DNA of 32,288 bases from an uncultured Collinsella sp. (GTDB taxonomy: Bacteria > Actinomycetota > Coriobacteriia > Coriobacteriales > Coriobacteriaceae). Positions 30,499-32,288 of the stretch are shown here, piece after piece (positions within the stretch are counted from its first letter, which is position 1; each line of letters opens with the position of its first letter). The notes under the pieces are model-generated. The model was not told where the DNA came from. It was given only the letters and a program-made list of their open reading frames with translations, and ran no database searches. The position numbers and the translations under genes are program-made. The stretch covers positions 1 to 32,288 of the forward strand of contig UQDE01000028.1 in the NCBI GenBank assembly GCA_900539735.1, read 5' to 3'.

Positions 30499-32079
30499 AT
30501 GGACGAGAGAATCAAATCGATAATCCACAAAGCTGTTGATGATGCCGGGCGTTATCCGTTTCTCTTCATCGGCTCTGGCCTCTCCCGTCGTTACTGCGGC
30601 ACGCCGGGATGGGAGGGGCTGCTTTCGGATATCTGCGCCGAGGTGCTTGACGACCCATATGCCTTCGCGCGCTTCAAGAGCCAGGCGAAGATTGCTGTCC
30701 AGAACGGCGAGGTCGAGTCCGAACTGCCGTACGTTGCCACGCTCATGGAAAGCGAAGTAAACCACGAGCTCTTTGCATCGGATGAATTCGCTGCCTTCCG
30801 CGAAGATCACAGTGACGAGCTTACCGGGGACGCTTCGCCCATGAAGATCTACGTCGCAGATAAGATCGCGAGAGCTCGTCTCGTCGAGAGCGCCGAAACT
30901 GAGAAGCTGGCGAAGGCGGGCAGGGAAAAAGTTGCCGGCATCATCACCACGAATTATGACTGTATGTGTGAGACCCTATTCCCTGGTTTCACGACCTACG
31001 TCGGAGAAAGCGACCTCCTGTTCTCTGACCAGGCTTTCTCTCAGGAGATATACAAGATCCATGGCTCAGTCTCGAGGGCGGGAAGCATCGTCCTGACCAG
31101 CGCTGACTATGCGGAGTTCGCGCAGAAGAGGAAGTATCTCTCGGCGAAGCTGCTCACCCTCTTCGTCGAGTATCCCGTCATCTTCCTCGGTTATTCGATT
31201 CAAGACGAGAACATCAGGTCGATACTGGGTGACATCTGCGAATGCCTACCAGATGACAAGCTCAAACGGCTGGGCAAGCGGCTCATCTTCGTTCAGCACG
31301 CAACCGACACCTCTGTTGGCGAGATTGCTATGAGTTTCGGTGGCCGTACGCTTTCGATGACGAAGATCACCACGGATGACTTCGAGTCGATCTACGATGC
31401 GATGCGCAGCTTCCGGAAAATGTATAGCACGCGATTTATCCGCGAGTTGAGGGGCAGCGTGTTCAGGCTTGCGGAGCATATCGACCCGAGTTCCGACATC
31501 ATCGTCTCAGGGATAGACAATGTCCTCAACGACCTTGACCCGGACCAGAAGATCGTCATCGGCCTGTCGGTGTCACCAAGTAGCATCGGAAAGCCGATTT
31601 CACCTGAAGATATCTTCGAGGACATCGTGCTCGATAACCTTCGCTATGACCCAAAGTTCATCGTCGAGAACTACCTCAACATGTACGTGCGCCAACGGCC
31701 CAACAACATGCCTGTCTTCAAGTACACGCGCGGACTCGGTGGAGAGGTCGGTAAGGACATAGCGACTTATCTCCCAACGCTCACCTCGATTGATAGCTAT
31801 CGAAGCGAAACGTTCCGCAAATCGATGCCTGCGACTCGTCGCAGATTCGAAGGGTCGCTGAGCATAAAGGGCCTTGCGAATGCATGCGCGCCAAAGAGCC
31901 CGTTCGCGTTCATCCCGTGCCTTTCAGAGGAAGAGATGGACGTCGACGACTTGGAAGCGTTGCTGAAGCGGGCACTGGCTGACGTGGGAAACGACCCTGC
32001 CAAGAAGAGGGCTCTGTTGAAAGATTCGCATTATCGGAAGTGCGTCCGCATCTACGACTTCTTGCGCTATGGAAAGTAG
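30499..32079 (+). CDS. SIR2-family (NADase-like) defence protein
   Basis: A 526-residue protein with an N-terminal SIR2-like Rossmann domain: PFLFIGSGLSRR (20-31) for NAD binding, GIITTNYD (147-154) with the catalytic-type Asn and Asp, and IYKIHGSV with H188. A later FLGYSIQDENIR segment closes the fold. Stand-alone SIR2 proteins of this class are known anti-phage effectors that deplete NAD+ and halt the infected cell. The C-terminal 220 residues (from about 300) match nothing I recognise and are the likely sensor. The start at 30499 follows AGGAGG by 7 bases, better than the upstream in-frame ATG at 30472. It follows the truncated R2 fragment on the same strand with operon-like spacing. Confidence 0.85.
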   Translation: MDERIKSIIHKAVDDAGRYPFLFIGSGLSRRYCGTPGWEGLLSDICAEVLDDPYAFARFKSQAKIAVQNGEVESELPYVATLMESEVNHELFASDEFAAFREDHSDELTGDASPMKIYVADKIARARLVESAETEKLAKAGREKVAGIITTNYDCMCETLFPGFTTYVGESDLLFSDQAFSQEIYKIHGSVSRAGSIVLTSADYAEFAQKRKYLSAKLLTLFVEYPVIFLGYSIQDENIRSILGDICECLPDDKLKRLGKRLIFVQHATDTSVGEIAMSFGGRTLSMTKITTDDFESIYDAMRSFRKMYSTRFIRELRGSVFRLAEHIDPSSDIIVSGIDNVLNDLDPDQKIVIGLSVSPSSIGKPISPEDIFEDIVLDNLRYDPKFIVENYLNMYVRQRPNNMPVFKYTRGLGGEVGKDIATYLPTLTSIDSYRSETFRKSMPATRRRFEGSLSIKGLANACAPKSPFAFIPCLSEEEMDVDDLEALLKRALADVGNDPAKKRALLKDSHYRKCVRIYDFLRYGK

Positions 32080-32082
32080 GAA

Positions 32083-32144
32083 GTCCCCCAACCTTCACCA
32101 ATAGTCCGGGCAACGGCATCCGAACCTAGATCCAGTTGGGGGAC
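32083..32144. repeat. Inverted repeat after the SIR2 gene
   Basis: GTCCCCCAAC (32083-32092) and GTTGGGGGAC (32135-32144) are perfect 10-base arms 42 bases apart, starting three bases after the SIR2 stop. It may be a terminator-like stem without a T tract, a REP-type element or a mobile-element end. The remaining 140 bases of the window show no gene. Confidence 0.45.
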
Positions 32145-32288
32145 ATGCTCCCGAACTATGCACGGTTTCCCGCGCAAAGCTAGTTTAGCAAAGAAATGTG
32201 GAGATTGGCGGTTGGGCGCTTGAGATTCCTGCCAACTGCCGCACCCCTTGAATATCAACTTCATCCGAACACCTCCCATATTCATCCG

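Overview
The window looks like a chromosomal segment of a Coriobacteriia member, most likely Collinsella or a close relative. The basis is a GC-rich, GC3-biased coding style, Actinobacteria-type housekeeping genes (purH, gluQRS), a DUF2207 membrane protein, and REP-like intergenic hairpins of a kind I associate with Collinsella. The genus call is inference. No rRNA, tRNA, CRISPR array or intact insertion sequence was found.

Bases 1-9400 are ordinary core genome. They hold a conserved unknown protein, purH, a GNAT acetyltransferase, a DUF2207 membrane protein, gluQRS, two overlapping calcineurin-like phosphoesterase genes and two small exported or membrane proteins. Between them lie structured non-coding stretches: a large imperfect inverted repeat downstream of purH, REP-like hairpins, and a possible small RNA upstream of gluQRS. 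Bases 9458-12808 encode a large sortase-anchored surface protein with a CAP domain set between two Ala-rich coiled coils.

From about 12.9 kb to the end the window is an accessory, defence-rich island with three modules. (A) A minus-strand cluster at 12.9-20.4 kb contains two unknown small genes, a 1310-residue DinG-like helicase with a C-terminal PD-(D/E)XK nuclease domain, and an overlapping 631-residue protein. The C-terminal half of that protein reads like a MID-PIWI module. A small acidic protein with its own strong promoter follows. This resembles the helicase/nuclease/PIWI logic described for pPIWI-RE islands, but in a compact two-gene form, and it is the best candidate here for an undescribed system. 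(B) A divergent zinc-ribbon protein (DUF6076-like) and a decayed phage tail gene occupy 20.5-23.0 kb. (C) A LlaJI-like restriction-modification operon spans 23.0-29.2 kb on the minus strand: two tandem C5-cytosine methyltransferases, a McrB-like AAA+ protein and a DUF2357 McrC-like nuclease. Its flank carries, in opposite orientation, a 135-codon paralogous copy of the DUF2357 C-terminus, followed 39 bases later by a SIR2-family protein. This suggests that SIR2 was once the last gene of a second LlaJI-like operon.

As a working picture, the methyltransferases protect self DNA and the AAA+/DUF2357 pair cuts unmodified DNA. SIR2 would act as an NAD-depleting back-up, and the helicase-nuclease/PIWI-like pair would form an independent, possibly nucleic-acid-guided layer.
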